The notes: generated by a model not told the origin, from the letters alone. Positions 27,979 through 37,386 are shown, counted from the first letter of the stretch. The stretch is 64,000 bases of DNA from Polynucleobacter wuianus (GCF_001659725.1 NZ_CP015922.1:2144887-2208886), one strand, 5' to 3'. Program-made: numbers and translations.

Positions 27979-28631
27979 TCTGACAAGAGCAGACGCAAAC
28001 TGACATCAGAGGCATCAGTTGGCAATTTCTTAAAGCCACTACGGGCAAATCGATGCCAACGGCCCAAAACGAAACTCATCAACATCGCGGCGCGAATGCT
28101 GACTTCATCTGAGCCCAATTGAGCCCATGTCCCACCTTGAGTTTGAGCGATACGCAAAGCCTGCTTAAGTGACGCTTCTACGCGATCTAAGACTTGGGTG
28201 ATGCGCTCTTGTAAACGATCATCTTCTTGCAGCAATGCATCGCCCAATAAAACCCTAGTCATGCCAGGATTCTTTTCAGCAAAAAACAAAAGCATTTGTA
28301 GGATTCCACGCGCTTGTGCAAGACCTGATTCTTCTTTTTGATTAATTTGATTAATCAGGCCAAATACGGTTTGCTCAATAAATGAAATCAAACCTTCAAA
28401 CATCTGCGCCTTACTCGCAAAGTGCCGATACAAGGCCGCTTCAGAGACATCAATCTTGGCAGCTAATGCGGCAGTCGTTACGCGCTCACCTTTTGGGTTT
28501 TGCAACATCTCAGCAAGCACTTGCAAGATTTGAAGGCGACGCTCGCCAGGTCGTGGGCGCTTGCGTGTTTTACCAGCGTCAGCATTGCTGCTGTCGATGT
28601 CTGCTGGTTGCAAAGATTCACGCATAGTCAT
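27975..28631 (-). CDS. slmA: Nucleoid occlusion factor SlmA (TetR family)
   Basis: DNA-binding inhibitor of FtsZ assembly over the nucleoid. The 218-residue protein has a TetR helix-turn-helix (VTTAALAAKIDVSEAALYRHF near 55-75; the SEAALYRHF core is nearly identical to E. coli SlmA) and RNPG-like PGMTRVLLGDALLQEDDRL further on, also SlmA-like. An N-terminal basic stretch (KTRKRPRPGERR) precedes the HTH. It lies 4 bases after argB and overlaps metX, a placement usual in betaproteobacteria. Another TetR function is possible but the match is good. Confidence 0.88.
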   Translation of the reverse strand: MTMRESLQPADIDSSNADAGKTRKRPRPGERRLQILQVLAEMLQNPKGERVTTAALAAKIDVSEAALYRHFASKAQMFEGLISFIEQTVFGLINQINQKEESGLAQARGILQMLLFFAEKNPGMTRVLLGDALLQEDDRLQERITQVLDRVEASLKQALRIAQTQGGTWAQLGSDEVSIRAAMLMSFVLGRWHRFARSGFKKLPTDASDVSLRLLLSE

Positions 28632-28635
28632 CTAC

Positions 28636-29538
28636 TTATCTAGAACGAATCATCGTGCCAAACGCTTGCTCGGTCAGAATTTCTAATAATAAAGAATGTT
28701 CAATACGGCCATCAATGATGTGCACCGAATTCACCCCACTCTTAGCCGCATCTAATGCAGAAGAGATCTTTGGCAACATGCCACCAGAGATCGTGCCATC
28801 TGCAAACAAGGCATCAATTTCTCTGGCAGTGAGATCTGTCAGCAACTTGCCGTCTTTATCCATCACACCTGGGATATTGGTCATCATGACCAACTTCTCT
28901 GCGTGGAGAATCTCAGCCATCTTGCCCGCTACTAAGTCAGCATTAATGTTGTAAGCCTGACCCTCTTCGCTAAATCCAATCGGAGAGATCACTGGAATAA
29001 AAGCGTCATCCTGTAATGCTTTCACGACGGCAGGATTAATGGCTTCAATTTCACCAACAAAACCAATATCGAGCATTTTGCCTAGTTCTGTATCGCTGGG
29101 AATCATCATCTTCTTGGCATGGATAAGTCCGCCGTCTTTGCCAGTCAAACCAACTGCCTGACCTCCAAAGTGATTAATCAACATCACAATATCTTGTTGT
29201 ACCTCGCCACCTAGAACCCACTCCACTACTTCCATGGTTTCTTCATCGGTAACGCGCATACCCTGAATAAAGGTACCAGTCTTGCCAATTTTTTTTAAGG
29301 CCTCATCAATCTGCGGTCCGCCACCGTGAACAACCACGGGATTCATGCCAACCAATTTAAGCAAGATCACGTCACGCGCGAAACTTTCTTTGAGGCGTTC
29401 CTCAACCATCGCGTTTCCGCCGTACTTAATCACAATAGTCTTACCGTGATATGCGCGGATATAAGGCAAAGCTTCAGCAAGAATCTCCGCCTTTAATAAA
29501 GGCGAGATATCGCTAAGGGCAGGTAAATGCTTAGTCAT
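28636..29538 (-). CDS. argB: Acetylglutamate kinase
   Basis: Second step of arginine synthesis, phosphorylating N-acetylglutamate. The amino-acid-kinase fold is shown by IVIKYGGNAM near 31, VVHGGGPQID near 68, MRVTDEETMEVVEWVL near 94 and the C-terminal GTISGGMLPKISSALDAA. It has 300 residues. It follows dksA by 12 bases and precedes slmA by 4. Confidence 0.96.
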   Translation of the reverse strand: MTKHLPALSDISPLLKAEILAEALPYIRAYHGKTIVIKYGGNAMVEERLKESFARDVILLKLVGMNPVVVHGGGPQIDEALKKIGKTGTFIQGMRVTDEETMEVVEWVLGGEVQQDIVMLINHFGGQAVGLTGKDGGLIHAKKMMIPSDTELGKMLDIGFVGEIEAINPAVVKALQDDAFIPVISPIGFSEEGQAYNINADLVAGKMAEILHAEKLVMMTNIPGVMDKDGKLLTDLTAREIDALFADGTISGGMLPKISSALDAAKSGVNSVHIIDGRIEHSLLLEILTEQAFGTMIRSR

Positions 29539-29550
29539 TACAAATAAAAT

Positions 29551-30039
29551 TTATTCGCCAAATAATTTTTGACGGAGTTCGCGACGCTCTTGGGCTTCAA
29601 GAGATAAATTGGCTGTAGGCCTTGCAATTAAACGATTCAAGCCGATTGGCTCACCAGTTTCTTCACACCAGCCATAGTCGCCAGACTCAATACGACCGAG
29701 CGCTTGCTCAACTTTTTTCAAGAGCTTTCGTTCGCGATCACGTGTGCGCAATTCCAATGCGTGCTCTTCTTCAATCGTTGCACGATCAGCTGGATCAGGA
29801 ACCAAAATATTTTCACGCAAGTGCTCTGTCGTCTCGGATGCATTTTTTAAAATGTCTTCTTTCAGAGTCAGCAATTTTTGACGGAAAAAATCTAACTGCG
29901 CAGCATTCATGTAGTCCTTATCGGACATCTTGAGCAATTCAGCCTCAGTTAAAGGTGTGCCTTTAACTGCTTTAGTGCTAGTTGCTTTGCTGCTCGCTTT
30001 TGCAGTGCTTGGAGGTTTTGTTGCTGTTTTTACCGTCAT
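29551..30039 (-). CDS. dksA: DksA-type RNA polymerase regulator lacking three of four zinc cysteines
   Basis: Binds the RNA polymerase secondary channel and with ppGpp adjusts rRNA and amino-acid promoters. The 162 residues include a Lys/Thr-rich leader (1-30), the coiled coil with the conserved DPADRATIEEE tip region, and the C-terminal globular part. E. coli DksA holds zinc with four cysteines; aligned here they are Cys125, Thr128, Ser146 and Ala149, so zinc is unlikely to be bound. Similar cysteine-poor DksA proteins work without zinc. AGGAAAG precedes the ATG. A COG0523 metal GTPase lies just upstream on the same strand. Confidence 0.93.
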   Translation of the reverse strand: MTVKTATKPPSTAKASSKATSTKAVKGTPLTEAELLKMSDKDYMNAAQLDFFRQKLLTLKEDILKNASETTEHLRENILVPDPADRATIEEEHALELRTRDRERKLLKKVEQALGRIESGDYGWCEETGEPIGLNRLIARPTANLSLEAQERRELRQKLFGE

Positions 30040-30160
30040 CTCATTCTTTCCTGGGTTTGAAGCATTATTGCCTCATTCTGCCAAACTTTTACAGCCCACC
30101 AATCAATATTCTTCAGTATTCAACAATCTTGACTGTGGCGAGGGATTGTACCCGCATCTT

Positions 30161-31243
30161 TTAGGCCAAACATCCCTCAAGCCCAGCCAGTAGGGTGTCC
30201 TTAGGTAGATCGATACCAATGAAGACCATCCGGGTTTGCTTGGGCTCGGTACCCCATGGACCAGCCAAATCGCTACCCATCATCTGATGAACCCCCTGGA
30301 ACACCACTTTACGGTTACTTCCCTTCACATAGAGCACGCCTTTATAGCGCAGCATCTTTTCTCCAAAGACCTCCAAAATGCCCCCTAGAAAGTCTTCCAA
30401 CTTTTTATGATCAAAGGGTTTATCACTACGAAAAACAAAGGACTGAATGCGATCTGTGTGTCCTGCGTGCCCATGATGGTGATGATCATGCGAATGGTCA
30501 TGCCCGCAAGTGCTGTGATCATGGTCGTGGTCATGGGAATGGTCATGGGAATGGTCGTGACCACAATTAGCATGGTCGTGATCATCTTGCTCCAAGAAAT
30601 GTGGGTCAATATCTAGCTTGGCATTGAGATTGAAGCCTTTGAGATCCAACACGGCATTTAAAGGCACGACACCTTTTGAAATCGCGCTAATCGGAGCTCT
30701 CGGGTTCATATGCATCAAGCGACCACGAAGTGCCTCAACTTCAGTAGGCGAAACCAAATCTGTCTTGGTGATGAAGATTTGATCGGCAAAGCCTACTTGG
30801 CGCTGGGCCTCTTCATGCTCGGTCAATTGTTGTTGGCCGTGCTTAGCGTCTACCAAAGTAACCACTGCATCCAATACATAGTGATCAGCAACATCGTCAT
30901 CCATGAAGAAGGTTTGCGCCACAGGGCCGGGATTGGCAACGCCCGTGGTTTCAATAACGACACGGTCAAAGCTAATCTTCTTATCTTTACGCTGTTCCCA
31001 TAACTCGTTCAGAGCTTCAACGAGATCACCACGGATCGTGCAACAAATACAACCATTGCTCATTTGCACAATATTCTCTTCGTGGTCTTGAACCAAGATG
31101 TCATTGTCAATGTTCTCTTCACCAAACTCGTTTTCAATCACGGCAATTTTTTTGCCATGGTCTTCAGTGAGGATGTGTTTTAGCAAAGTGGTTTTGCCGC
31201 TTCCCAAAAAGCCCGTCAATATGGTTACCGGAATTAATGCCAT
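30161..31243 (-). CDS. COG0523 (CobW/ZNG1-type) metal-chaperone GTPase with His-rich loop
   Basis: G3E-family GTPase thought to insert or deliver metal, often zinc. The P-loop GFLGSGKTT at 11-19, the metal-binding Cys-x-Cys-Cys motif in GCICCTI (65, 67, 68), the ENEFGEENID switch and the TKTD guanine motif are all present. Residues about 221-262 are dominated by His and Asp and form a probable metal reservoir loop. The C-terminal CobW domain follows (SFVFRSDKPFDH). The ATG at 31243 is preferred over a TTG 15 bases upstream; it has GGAT at 6 bases. A 15-base palindrome lies 33 bases upstream. Confidence 0.93.
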   Translation of the reverse strand: MALIPVTILTGFLGSGKTTLLKHILTEDHGKKIAVIENEFGEENIDNDILVQDHEENIVQMSNGCICCTIRGDLVEALNELWEQRKDKKISFDRVVIETTGVANPGPVAQTFFMDDDVADHYVLDAVVTLVDAKHGQQQLTEHEEAQRQVGFADQIFITKTDLVSPTEVEALRGRLMHMNPRAPISAISKGVVPLNAVLDLKGFNLNAKLDIDPHFLEQDDHDHANCGHDHSHDHSHDHDHDHSTCGHDHSHDHHHHGHAGHTDRIQSFVFRSDKPFDHKKLEDFLGGILEVFGEKMLRYKGVLYVKGSNRKVVFQGVHQMMGSDLAGPWGTEPKQTRMVFIGIDLPKDTLLAGLEGCLA

Positions 31244-31275
31244 GAATGATCCAATCAAAATCTAGAGGTATTGCA

Positions 31276-31290
31276 TTCCCAACTTGGGAA
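31276..31290. promoter_or_regulatory. Palindrome upstream of the COG0523 GTPase gene
   Basis: ttcccaa-c-ttgggaa is a perfect 7-bp dyad around one central base, in the 69-base gap between xerC and the COG0523 gene. Its position fits a repressor operator or a small 5' hairpin. It does not resemble the published AT-rich Zur consensus. Confidence 0.4.
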
Positions 31291-31312
31291 ACTCACTATC
31301 TTACCGAGTTCC

Positions 31313-32314
31313 TCAGCCTTTGCCAGCCTTTGCGCGCGGATGCGCTTTATCGTATGCCTGAGCAAGATGCTGGAAGTCCAAAGAGGTATAGATCTGGGTA
31401 CTGGCGATGCTCGCGTGCCCCAGCATCTCTTGGACCGCCCGCAAATCCTGAGAGGATTGCAAAACATGGCTAGCAAAACTGTGTCGCATCATGTGCGGAT
31501 GCACATGGGTAGGCAATCCGGCACGAATCGCTAGAGAACGCAGGCGTGCCTGCACGGTACGAGGGGATAGACGTTTGCCAGTGGCAGATAAAAATAGAGC
31601 GATGGATTCTTCAGCATAAGAGCTTGCATCCCGAAGCTCTCGCCATGCAAGCAAGGACTTCATTGCTGGGCCGCCGACTGGTACAGAGCGCCTCTTTCCT
31701 CCTTTACCCAGTACCGTGACTTCAGCCGCATCCCAATCTAGCCAGCCAGCAGATTCTTGGTGACGATCTTTGCTTTGCATCACATCAATGCCAAGCAATT
31801 CAGATAAGCGCAATCCAGAGGAATACAGTAAATCAATAATCGCTGCATCACGAACCGTTTCTAGATCCTTTTGCTCCTCCGCCTCTTTGACTGCTTGATT
31901 CACCAAAGTCAGCGCCTGCTCAACGGACAAGGCTTTGGGCAAAGACTTCAAACGCTTGGGAGCCTTGACATCATCCACTGGATTGGCCACTAAGTTGCTG
32001 GTTACTTTGCCAGCGCGTGCATCACGACGCGCATCCTTTTCAGTCAGCCAGTCATACCAACCACGCCATGCCGATAAAGCCCTAGCAATGCTTTTAGAAG
32101 ATTTTTCCTTAGAGTGTAGTCGGCCCGCCCAGCGTCGAACATGTGCATTACTGACCTTTAATAAATCAACCGAATCCTCAAGAGCAAAATTTTGGAGGTC
32201 ACTTAGATCCAGGCCATACGCTTTAAGCGTATGGCCTGAGAGTTGCCGCAACACATGCAGCTCATGCAAATACTCTTGCATGAGTGGATGAAGTTCAGTC
32301 GACTTTAGCTTCAT
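31313..32314 (-). CDS. xerC: Tyrosine recombinase XerC
   Basis: Resolves chromosome dimers at dif together with XerD. The catalytic residues are visible: Arg in SSGLRLSELLG, HPHMMRHSFASH with His-x-x-Arg, His in LGHASIASTQ and nucleophile Tyr309 in QIYTSLD. The N-terminal SAM-like core-binding domain has LSGHTLKAYGLDL. The ATG at 32314 gives 333 residues and overlaps the DUF484 gene by 20 bases; a longer frame of 21 extra residues has no family support. DUF484 followed by xerC is a common proteobacterial order. Confidence 0.93.
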   Translation of the reverse strand: MKLKSTELHPLMQEYLHELHVLRQLSGHTLKAYGLDLSDLQNFALEDSVDLLKVSNAHVRRWAGRLHSKEKSSKSIARALSAWRGWYDWLTEKDARRDARAGKVTSNLVANPVDDVKAPKRLKSLPKALSVEQALTLVNQAVKEAEEQKDLETVRDAAIIDLLYSSGLRLSELLGIDVMQSKDRHQESAGWLDWDAAEVTVLGKGGKRRSVPVGGPAMKSLLAWRELRDASSYAEESIALFLSATGKRLSPRTVQARLRSLAIRAGLPTHVHPHMMRHSFASHVLQSSQDLRAVQEMLGHASIASTQIYTSLDFQHLAQAYDKAHPRAKAGKG

Positions 32315-32969
32315 AAGCTTGGATACGATCCAAGGCTGCTGCTGTAAGCTCCGCGATTTGACGCAAGTAGAACGCACCCATATCTGCAGTAAAACGGGTT
32401 TCGTCTTTGCTAGCTAACAGCAAGACCGCAGGAGATTGTTTAACACCAACGCTCTTGCCAAGCGGTAAGCCAATCGCTACCATGCTTTGCCACTCCGGAT
32501 CAATCTTGGCTTGACTTGCCAGCAAATCTACACTCGCTGCGGCCAGCTCTTTTGCTGAGCCACACAAAGGGGTATCAATCCAAGGACCAAATGCAGAATT
32601 TGGTGACAGTAGTTGCGCCGCTTCGACTTCAAATACCTCAGCCAAACCAGAAGTAATAGCAGCCTCAACATCAGCCTGGTTGTTTGCTTTCATCAATCGC
32701 AACAACCAGGCAACTAAGCTTTGTTGGGTTTTGTCATTGCGACTGCCAAAGTGCAACATCTCACTGAGGCGGCGATTGAGTTCTTGATTTTGAGTGCGCA
32801 ATACTGTCATTTGACGTTCTTGCAATGAGATCGCACGATCTTCATGAGGATGCTTAATCCGAATCTCATTAAAGAGATTGGCATAGCGCTCAAAGAAACC
32901 TGGTGTTGCACGCAACCACTCAGCAACCAACTCTTCTTGCTCTGCCTGTTTTGGATCAATAGCACTCAT
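32295..32969 (-). CDS. DUF484 family protein
   Basis: A 224-residue soluble protein of the DUF484 family with GAF-like fold features. The conserved N-terminal part VAEWLRATPGFFERYANLFNEIRI (VAEWLRATPGFFERY) and the SLQERQMTVLRTQNQEL coiled-coil segment are typical. The family often accompanies xerC and its function is unknown. Here it lies between gatB (11 bases) and xerC (20-base overlap). Confidence 0.88.
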   Translation of the reverse strand: MSAIDPKQAEQEELVAEWLRATPGFFERYANLFNEIRIKHPHEDRAISLQERQMTVLRTQNQELNRRLSEMLHFGSRNDKTQQSLVAWLLRLMKANNQADVEAAITSGLAEVFEVEAAQLLSPNSAFGPWIDTPLCGSAKELAAASVDLLASQAKIDPEWQSMVAIGLPLGKSVGVKQSPAVLLLASKDETRFTADMGAFYLRQIAELTAAALDRIQAYEAKVD

Positions 32970-32980
32970 CTAATTCTTTC

Positions 32981-34453
32981 TTAACTTAATTTCTTGCGCA
33001 ACAGTTCGTTCACTTGACCAGGATTGGCTTTGCCCTGAGAGGCTTTCATGATTTGGCCCACCAAGGCATTGAACGCTTTCTCTTTGCCTGAGCGGAACTC
33101 TTCAACCGATTTCTGGTTAGCCGCGAGGACCTGATCAATGATGGCCTCTAATGCTCCGCTATCACTAATCTGTTTTAAACCTTTAGCCTCAATCACTTGA
33201 TCAACAGTGCTAATCGTTTTACCCGCAATAGCGTCTTCCCAAAGGGTTGCAAAAATATCTTTGGCAATCTTATTGGAGATCGTACCGTCAGCAACGCGAG
33301 TGAGTAATGGCGCTAAATGTTCTGCCTTAAGTGGCGCATCTGCTGTAGCAATACCTGCGCGATTTAAGGAGGATGCGAATTCACCGGCAATTAAATTGGC
33401 TGCTGCTTTTGCCAAAGGCTTACCAACAATGGCCAGCAAATCTTCGAATACTTTTGCGGTATCACGGTCCTGAGTTAGCAACTGGGCATCATAGGCGCTC
33501 AAGCCATATTCACTTTGCCATTGCTCACGCAACTGGGCAGGCAAAGCCGGCATGCCGCTTCGCACTTGCGCAATCCAAGCATCATCAATAACTACTGGTA
33601 AAAGATCAGGATCTGGGAAGTAGCGATAGTCGTTTGCATCTTCTTTGCTACGCATACTGCGTGTTTCTCCGCGATCGGGATCGTAGAGACGCGTTTCTTG
33701 AATAACGGCACCGCCATCTTCAATTAACTCAATTTGGCGACGCACCTCATATTGAATTGCCTCTTCCAAAAAGCGGAAAGAGTTCAAGTTCTTAATTTCG
33801 CAACGGGTACCAAACTCAGCCTGACCTTTAGGACGAACAGATACGTTGGCATCACAGCGGAAGGACCCTTCTTGCATATTGCCGTCACAAACCCCCAACC
33901 AGACTACGAGGGTATGCAGAGCTTTGGCATAAGCCACTGCTTCAGCAGCGCTACGCATCACAGGCTCAGTAACAATCTCCAAGAGTGGAGTGCCAGCCCG
34001 ATTCAAATCAATGCCGCTAGACGACTCGCCATGAGGGCCAATAAAGTCTTCTTCATGAACGGATTTACCTGCATCTTCTTCCATGTGTGCGCGAGTCAAT
34101 TCAACCGTCTTAAGCTCATCGCCAACAAGAATTTCTAACTTGCCACCAACCACCACTGGAATTTCCATTTGGCTAATTTGATAGCCCTTTGGTAAATCCG
34201 GATAGAAGTAGTTCTTCCGAGCAAAAATACTAGCTGGTGAAATCTTTGCACCAACTGCCAATCCAAAACGAATTGCATGCTCAACCACTTGGCGATTTAA
34301 TACTGGCAACACACCGGGTAATGCCAAGTCCACGGCACAAGCTTGTGTATTAGGCTCTGCGCCAAAGCGTGTACTTGCACCACTAAAAATCTTGGATTGC
34401 GTTTGTAACTGCGCGTGGGTCTCTAGACCAATAATGACTTCCCATTGCATCAT
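32981..34453 (-). CDS. gatB: Asp-tRNA(Asn)/Glu-tRNA(Gln) amidotransferase subunit B
   Basis: tRNA-binding and kinase subunit of the GatCAB complex, which amidates mischarged Glu-tRNA(Gln) and/or Asp-tRNA(Asn). The sequence begins MMQWEVIIGLETHAQL and contains the GatB hallmarks DLPKGYQISQ, EEDAGKSVH, SGIDLNRAGTPLLEIVTEP and the C-terminal YqeY-like domain ending in KANPGQVNELL. The ATG at 34453 overlaps the gatA stop (ATGA) and gives 490 residues; a longer frame of 10 residues lies inside gatA. Confidence 0.96.
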   Translation of the reverse strand: MMQWEVIIGLETHAQLQTQSKIFSGASTRFGAEPNTQACAVDLALPGVLPVLNRQVVEHAIRFGLAVGAKISPASIFARKNYFYPDLPKGYQISQMEIPVVVGGKLEILVGDELKTVELTRAHMEEDAGKSVHEEDFIGPHGESSSGIDLNRAGTPLLEIVTEPVMRSAAEAVAYAKALHTLVVWLGVCDGNMQEGSFRCDANVSVRPKGQAEFGTRCEIKNLNSFRFLEEAIQYEVRRQIELIEDGGAVIQETRLYDPDRGETRSMRSKEDANDYRYFPDPDLLPVVIDDAWIAQVRSGMPALPAQLREQWQSEYGLSAYDAQLLTQDRDTAKVFEDLLAIVGKPLAKAAANLIAGEFASSLNRAGIATADAPLKAEHLAPLLTRVADGTISNKIAKDIFATLWEDAIAGKTISTVDQVIEAKGLKQISDSGALEAIIDQVLAANQKSVEEFRSGKEKAFNALVGQIMKASQGKANPGQVNELLRKKLS

Positions 34454-35967
34454 GCCACCTCGCCTGCTTGACGCAAATGCCAATCGCTGGCTTGCTGATA
34501 TTGATGGGCAACTTGTAATAGGCGCGCTTCGGAAAAATAGTTACCGATTAATTGCATACCAATTGGTAAGTTGTTTGTATTAAACCCACAAGGAACACTC
34601 ATCGCCGGTAATCCAGCCAAGTTTGTTGAAAGCGTATAAATATCTTCCAAATACATTTGCACTGGATCTTTTGATTTCTCGCCCAAGCGCCAGGCCACAT
34701 CAGGGGCTACAGGCCCAAGGATGACATCGCATTGATTGAATGCCGCCTGAAAATCTGCTGCAATAATGCGACGAATCTTTTGCGCTTGAAGATAGTACGC
34801 ATCGTAGTAACCGTGACAAAGAACGTAAGTTCCAATCATGATGCGGCGTTTTACTTCTGCACCAAAACCTTCGGTGCGTGACTTCTGATACATATCACCG
34901 AGGTCCTTATATTCGCCCGCGCGATGGCCATAACGTACCCCATCAAATCGACTCAAGTTACTCGATGCTTCTGCTGGCGCTAATACATAGTAAACCGGTA
35001 TCGAGAGCTTCGTTTTAGGAAGACTCACTTCTGCCAACTTAGCGCCTAAACTTTCTAAAACTTTTGCTGCTTCATTCACAGACTTCGCAACATCAGCAGC
35101 TAAACCTTCTGCGAAGAATTCCTTGGGCAAACCCACACGTAAACCTTCTAGTGGTTTAGCAGAGTTAGCACTGCCTTCTTGCCAAGATTGATTCAAATAA
35201 CGACCATAGTCCTCGCCAGAATCTGCGAGAGATGTGGAATCGCGTGGATCATGAGATGACATTGCAGAAAGTAACAATGCACAATCTTCAGCTGTTTTGC
35301 CCATAGGGCCTGCTTGGTCTAAAGAGGAGGCGTAAGCGATCATGCCGTAGCGGGAAACGCGCCCATAGGTTGGCTTAATTCCGGTCAGACCGCAAAATGC
35401 GGCAGGCTGACGTATCGAACCACCGGTATCAGTACCTGTAGCAATTGGGGCTAAACCTGCTGCTACTGCAGCAGCCGATCCACCAGATGATCCACCAGCA
35501 ACATGAGCGATATTCCAGGGGTTCAGAACGGGGCCATAGGCTGAGTTCTCATTCGAGGAGCCCATTGCAAACTCATCCATATTGGTCTTGCCAAGACAAA
35601 CCATTCCAGCGCCATTGGGGTTGCTTTCGTCCGGAATTCCCAAATTGGCAACTACAGTCGCATCAAATGGGCTTTGATATCCAGCCAAGATTTTGGAAGC
35701 CGCTGTCGACCTCCAGCCCCGAGTGACAAACACATCTTTGTGCGCAACTGGGATACCAGTCAACTTACCTGCTTTTCCAGAGGAAATCAGAGAGTCTGCT
35801 TTATTTGCTTGCTCTAATGTTAAGTGAGCATTCACATCAATAAATGCATTCCACTGCTTTCCAGCCTCAATACGATCTAAAAAGTACTGGGTTAGTTCCT
35901 TGCTAGAGACCTCTTTTGCAGCAAGTGCTTTTGCCATTAAAGCGATAGGGGTGTTGTACCAACTCAT
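34450..35967 (-). CDS. gatA: Asp-tRNA(Asn)/Glu-tRNA(Gln) amidotransferase subunit A
   Basis: Glutaminase subunit of GatCAB, an amidase-signature enzyme. The catalytic triad segments are visible: Lys77 in VAHKDVF, the cis-Ser in AGGSSGGSAAAV, and the nucleophile Ser in GTDTGGSIRQPA. It has 505 residues. It overlaps gatC by 4 bases and gatB by 4 bases, so the three subunits are translationally coupled in the order C-A-B. Confidence 0.97.
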   Translation of the reverse strand: MSWYNTPIALMAKALAAKEVSSKELTQYFLDRIEAGKQWNAFIDVNAHLTLEQANKADSLISSGKAGKLTGIPVAHKDVFVTRGWRSTAASKILAGYQSPFDATVVANLGIPDESNPNGAGMVCLGKTNMDEFAMGSSNENSAYGPVLNPWNIAHVAGGSSGGSAAAVAAGLAPIATGTDTGGSIRQPAAFCGLTGIKPTYGRVSRYGMIAYASSLDQAGPMGKTAEDCALLLSAMSSHDPRDSTSLADSGEDYGRYLNQSWQEGSANSAKPLEGLRVGLPKEFFAEGLAADVAKSVNEAAKVLESLGAKLAEVSLPKTKLSIPVYYVLAPAEASSNLSRFDGVRYGHRAGEYKDLGDMYQKSRTEGFGAEVKRRIMIGTYVLCHGYYDAYYLQAQKIRRIIAADFQAAFNQCDVILGPVAPDVAWRLGEKSKDPVQMYLEDIYTLSTNLAGLPAMSVPCGFNTNNLPIGMQLIGNYFSEARLLQVAHQYQQASDWHLRQAGEVA

Positions 35968-36257
35968 TCGATCACCCTTGGGACTAGGAAGTAGCCTTCC
36001 TGCTGAGCAGGGGCTGATTCCATGTTTTCAGAACGGTGGTTGGACTCGGTGACTTGGTCAGCACGCATAGGCTGAGCCAAATCCCGCAAAAAGAGGATTG
36101 GGTGAGCTAAAGGCTCAAGACCCGTTGTATCAACTGCCTGCATTTCCTCCACCAAGGAAAAAATGGCCTGCAATTGAGGCAACACTGCCTCGGCTTCTGC
36201 CTGATTTAACTCAAGTCTAGAAAGGTGCGCAATGCGCTGGACATCATCAAGTTTCAT
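35964..36257 (-). CDS. gatC: Asp-tRNA(Asn)/Glu-tRNA(Gln) amidotransferase subunit C
   Basis: Small linker subunit of GatCAB. The 97 residues match GatC: VQRIAHLSRLELNQAEAE at the N-terminus, then MQAVDTTGLEPLAHP and the C-terminal FLVPRVIE. It is the first gene of gatCAB and lies 61 bases from the divergent mreB, so the promoters of both operons share that short space. Confidence 0.94.
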   Translation of the reverse strand: MKLDDVQRIAHLSRLELNQAEAEAVLPQLQAIFSLVEEMQAVDTTGLEPLAHPILFLRDLAQPMRADQVTESNHRSENMESAPAQQEGYFLVPRVIE

Positions 36258-36318
36258 GGGGCGCTAGAGTATCATTCCTATATATTTTTATTAACACTTT
36301 CTATTTTCCCACTACATC

Positions 36319-37362
36319 ATGTTTGGTTTTTTCCGTAGCTACTTTTCCAATGACCTAGCCATCGACCTAGGAACCGCCAACACCTTAATATATATGCGTG
36401 AGCGGGGCATTGTCCTCGACGAACCCTCGGTTGTGGCGATTCGCCAAGAAGGTGGCCCAAATGGCAAAAAGACCATTTTGGCCGTCGGAAAAGAGGCAAA
36501 AGCGATGTTGGGTCGTGTTCCAGGCAATATCGAAGCAATTCGCCCTATGAAAGACGGTGTTATTGCTGACTTCACCATCACCGAACAAATGCTCAAGCAA
36601 TTTATCAAGCTTGTGCATGAAAGCAAATTATTAAAGCCAAGTCCACGCATCATTATTTGCGTTCCTTGTGGATCTACTCAAGTTGAGCGTCGTGCGATTC
36701 GTGAATCTGCACTTGGTGCTGGTGCATCACAAGTATTTTTGATTGAAGAACCCATGGCTGCTGCAATTGGTTCAGGCTTACCCGTTTCTGAAGCTGCTGG
36801 TTCGATGGTTGTGGATATCGGTGGTGGTACAACTGAAGTTGGCGTGATGTCCTTAGGCGGGATGGTTTACAAAGGTTCTGTTCGTGTTGGTGGCGACAAG
36901 TTTGACGAAGCGATTACAAACTACATTCGTCGCAACTACGGCATGTTGATTGGCGAGCAAACTGCTGAGTTGATTAAGAAAACGATTGGCTCTGCATTCC
37001 CCGGCGCAGAAGTGCGCGAAATGGAAGTGAAGGGCCGCAATCTCTCTGAAGGTATTCCACGTAGCTTTACCGTTACCAGCAATGAGATCCTTGAAGCATT
37101 GACTGATCCATTAAATCAAATCGTGACTGCCGTTAAAGCTGCTCTCGAGCAAATTCCCCCTGAATTGGCATCTGATATTGCTGAGCGCGGCATGATGCTC
37201 ACAGGCGGCGGCGCCTTATTGCGCGACCTTGATCGCCTCTTGTTAGAAGAGACTGGCTTGCCAATTCATGTTGCAGAAGATCCATTAACTTGCGTGGCTC
37301 GGGGCTGCGGAATCGCACTTGAGCGCATGGATAAGTTAGGCGGAGTGTTTTCGCACGAGTAA
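36319..37362 (+). CDS. mreB: Rod-shape actin homologue MreB
   Basis: Bacterial actin that guides lateral wall synthesis. The 347 residues show the actin-type nucleotide-binding elements LAIDLGTANTLIY near 13, VVDIGGGTTEVGV near 162 and LTGGGALLRDLD near 293, with the N-terminal amphipathic FGFFRSYFS membrane anchor. It heads a complete rod operon mreB-mreC-mreD-mrdA-rodA, which predicts rod-shaped cells. Confidence 0.97.
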   Translation: MFGFFRSYFSNDLAIDLGTANTLIYMRERGIVLDEPSVVAIRQEGGPNGKKTILAVGKEAKAMLGRVPGNIEAIRPMKDGVIADFTITEQMLKQFIKLVHESKLLKPSPRIIICVPCGSTQVERRAIRESALGAGASQVFLIEEPMAAAIGSGLPVSEAAGSMVVDIGGGTTEVGVMSLGGMVYKGSVRVGGDKFDEAITNYIRRNYGMLIGEQTAELIKKTIGSAFPGAEVREMEVKGRNLSEGIPRSFTVTSNEILEALTDPLNQIVTAVKAALEQIPPELASDIAERGMMLTGGGALLRDLDRLLLEETGLPIHVAEDPLTCVARGCGIALERMDKLGGVFSHE

Positions 37363-37386
37363 GCGACCTACACGTCGATCAGGGAA

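Noticed and set aside
30470..30570. Short repeated DNA words (atggtcatggga type) resembling a tandem repeat
   Set aside because: They are codon-level repetition of His-Asp codons in the metal-binding loop of the COG0523 protein.
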